Position numbers and translations under genes: made by a program. DNA of 7,217 bases from Akkermansiaceae bacterium. GTDB lineage: Bacteria > Verrucomicrobiota > Verrucomicrobiia > Verrucomicrobiales > Akkermansiaceae. Of the stretch, positions 6,991-7,217 are shown piece by piece; the stretch's first letter is position 1, and each line of letters starts with the position of its first letter. The stretch covers positions 1 through 7,217 of the forward strand of contig JAQGPE010000588.1 of NCBI GenBank assembly GCA_028293225.1. Reading direction: 5' to 3'. The notes beneath the pieces are model-generated. The model was not told the DNA's origin. It did not search any database and worked only from the letters and a program-made list of their open reading frames with translations.

Positions 6991-6995
6991 AATTC

Positions 6996-7217
6996 ATGAA
7001 ATCGAAAAGCGTAATTAAATCCCGCATGGGATTGCTCCCCCAGGCCGCTCTGGCCTGCGTGGCAGCCATGACCATCGGTTCGGTCCATGCCGAGATCACC
7101 ACCGTCTTCTACATCCTGCTGGAAAACCGCTGCTTCACCTCCGGCACCGAGACCAGCTACAACAACGTCCTTTACAACAATAAGAACGGCGGCTCCCCGT
7201 ACCTCACCAGCCTCTGC
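6996..7217 (+). CDS. Exported phosphoesterase-family protein, N-terminal part (3' end outside window)
   Basis: Only the first 74 residues are present. ATG 6996 follows an AAGGG ribosome binding site and an AT-rich leader. The product starts with a classic signal peptide: basic n-region MKSKSVIKSR, a hydrophobic core around 17-29, and likely cleavage at S-V-H-A|E (after residue 32). The mature start, ITTVFYILLENRCFTSG (34-50), matches the opening strand and metal-binding E-N pair (Glu43, Asn44) of the phosphoesterase family that includes acid phosphatases and phospholipases C (PF04185). The following YNNVLYNN...SPYLTSL resembles the N-P-A-A-P-Y-I-N-S-L region of bacterial homologues. The family cleaves phosphomono- or phosphodiesters outside the cytoplasm. 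Position 46 is Cys, where I expect Ser, Asn or His. Substrate and C-terminal domains (for example a sorting signal) cannot be judged from this fragment. Confidence 0.75.
   Translation, partial: MKSKSVIKSRMGLLPQAALACVAAMTIGSVHAEITTVFYILLENRCFTSGTETSYNNVLYNNKNGGSPYLTSLC

Larger units (their letters stand above)
6357..6995. other. 639-bp stretch without a credible gene, partly AT-rich
   Basis: Short open frames exist here on both strands (for example + 6752-6943 and - 6807-7088), but none has family-like sequence or a ribosome binding site, and their composition is irregular. The first part (6357-6540) is GC-rich like the neighbouring genes. From about 6541 to 6720 and again from 6935 to 6995 the DNA is clearly more AT-rich. 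Within it are a near-palindrome (6364-6379), promoter-like sites, a perfect hairpin (6655-6678) and tandem repeats next to the phosphoesterase start. No tRNA or known riboswitch shape was recognised by eye. It may be a long regulated leader, may hold a small RNA, or may be decayed sequence. Confidence 0.6.

Noticed and set aside
6807..7088. 93-codon minus-strand open frame overlapping the phosphoesterase start
   Set aside because: Unlikely composition, and it overlaps the well-supported signal peptide and ribosome binding site on the other strand.

Overview
The window is a piece of bacterial chromosome that is GC-rich, with strongly C/G-ending codons in most genes. Most genes lack a recognisable Shine-Dalgarno sequence. 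Together with the gene content (GH5 glycanase, HKD-type lipoprotein, secreted phosphoesterase, DUF4328 protein), this suggests a Verrucomicrobiota bacterium of the Luteolibacter/Haloferula kind. That assignment is inference; there is no rRNA or marker gene to fix it.

Left part (1-1042, + strand): the C-terminal end of a DUF4328 membrane protein, cut by the window edge, is followed after 4 bp by a small TVP38/DedA-like (VTT domain) membrane protein. They look like one transcription unit. A 141-bp convergent gap follows, carrying three short AATCAGT repeats.

Middle (1184-3079, - strand): a Dabb-family small protein lies upstream of a 14-helix DHA2-type drug efflux transporter close to MdtD. 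The 99-bp gap between them leaves open whether they are co-transcribed.

Right of centre (3226-6356, + strand): divergent from the Dabb gene is a secreted GH5 glycanase with both catalytic glutamates and a beta-rich N-terminal region. It is followed 44 bp later by a probable lipoprotein with two intact HKD phospholipase D/cardiolipin-synthase motifs. Both products are predicted to leave the cytoplasm, and the two genes may share a transcript.

Right end (6357-7217): a 639-bp stretch without a credible gene is much more AT-rich in places than its surroundings. It holds a near-palindrome, a perfect 9-bp stem hairpin, two promoter-like sites sharing a 9-bp direct repeat, and a short tandem repeat. 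It leads into the start of an exported phosphoesterase-family protein (PF04185-like), which has a good signal peptide and the only convincing ribosome binding site in the window; this gene runs off the end.

No CRISPR array, tRNA, rRNA, insertion sequence or recognisable defence system is visible. I see no firm evidence for an undescribed system; the long structured leader before the phosphoesterase and the GH5/HKD pair are the parts most worth a second look.
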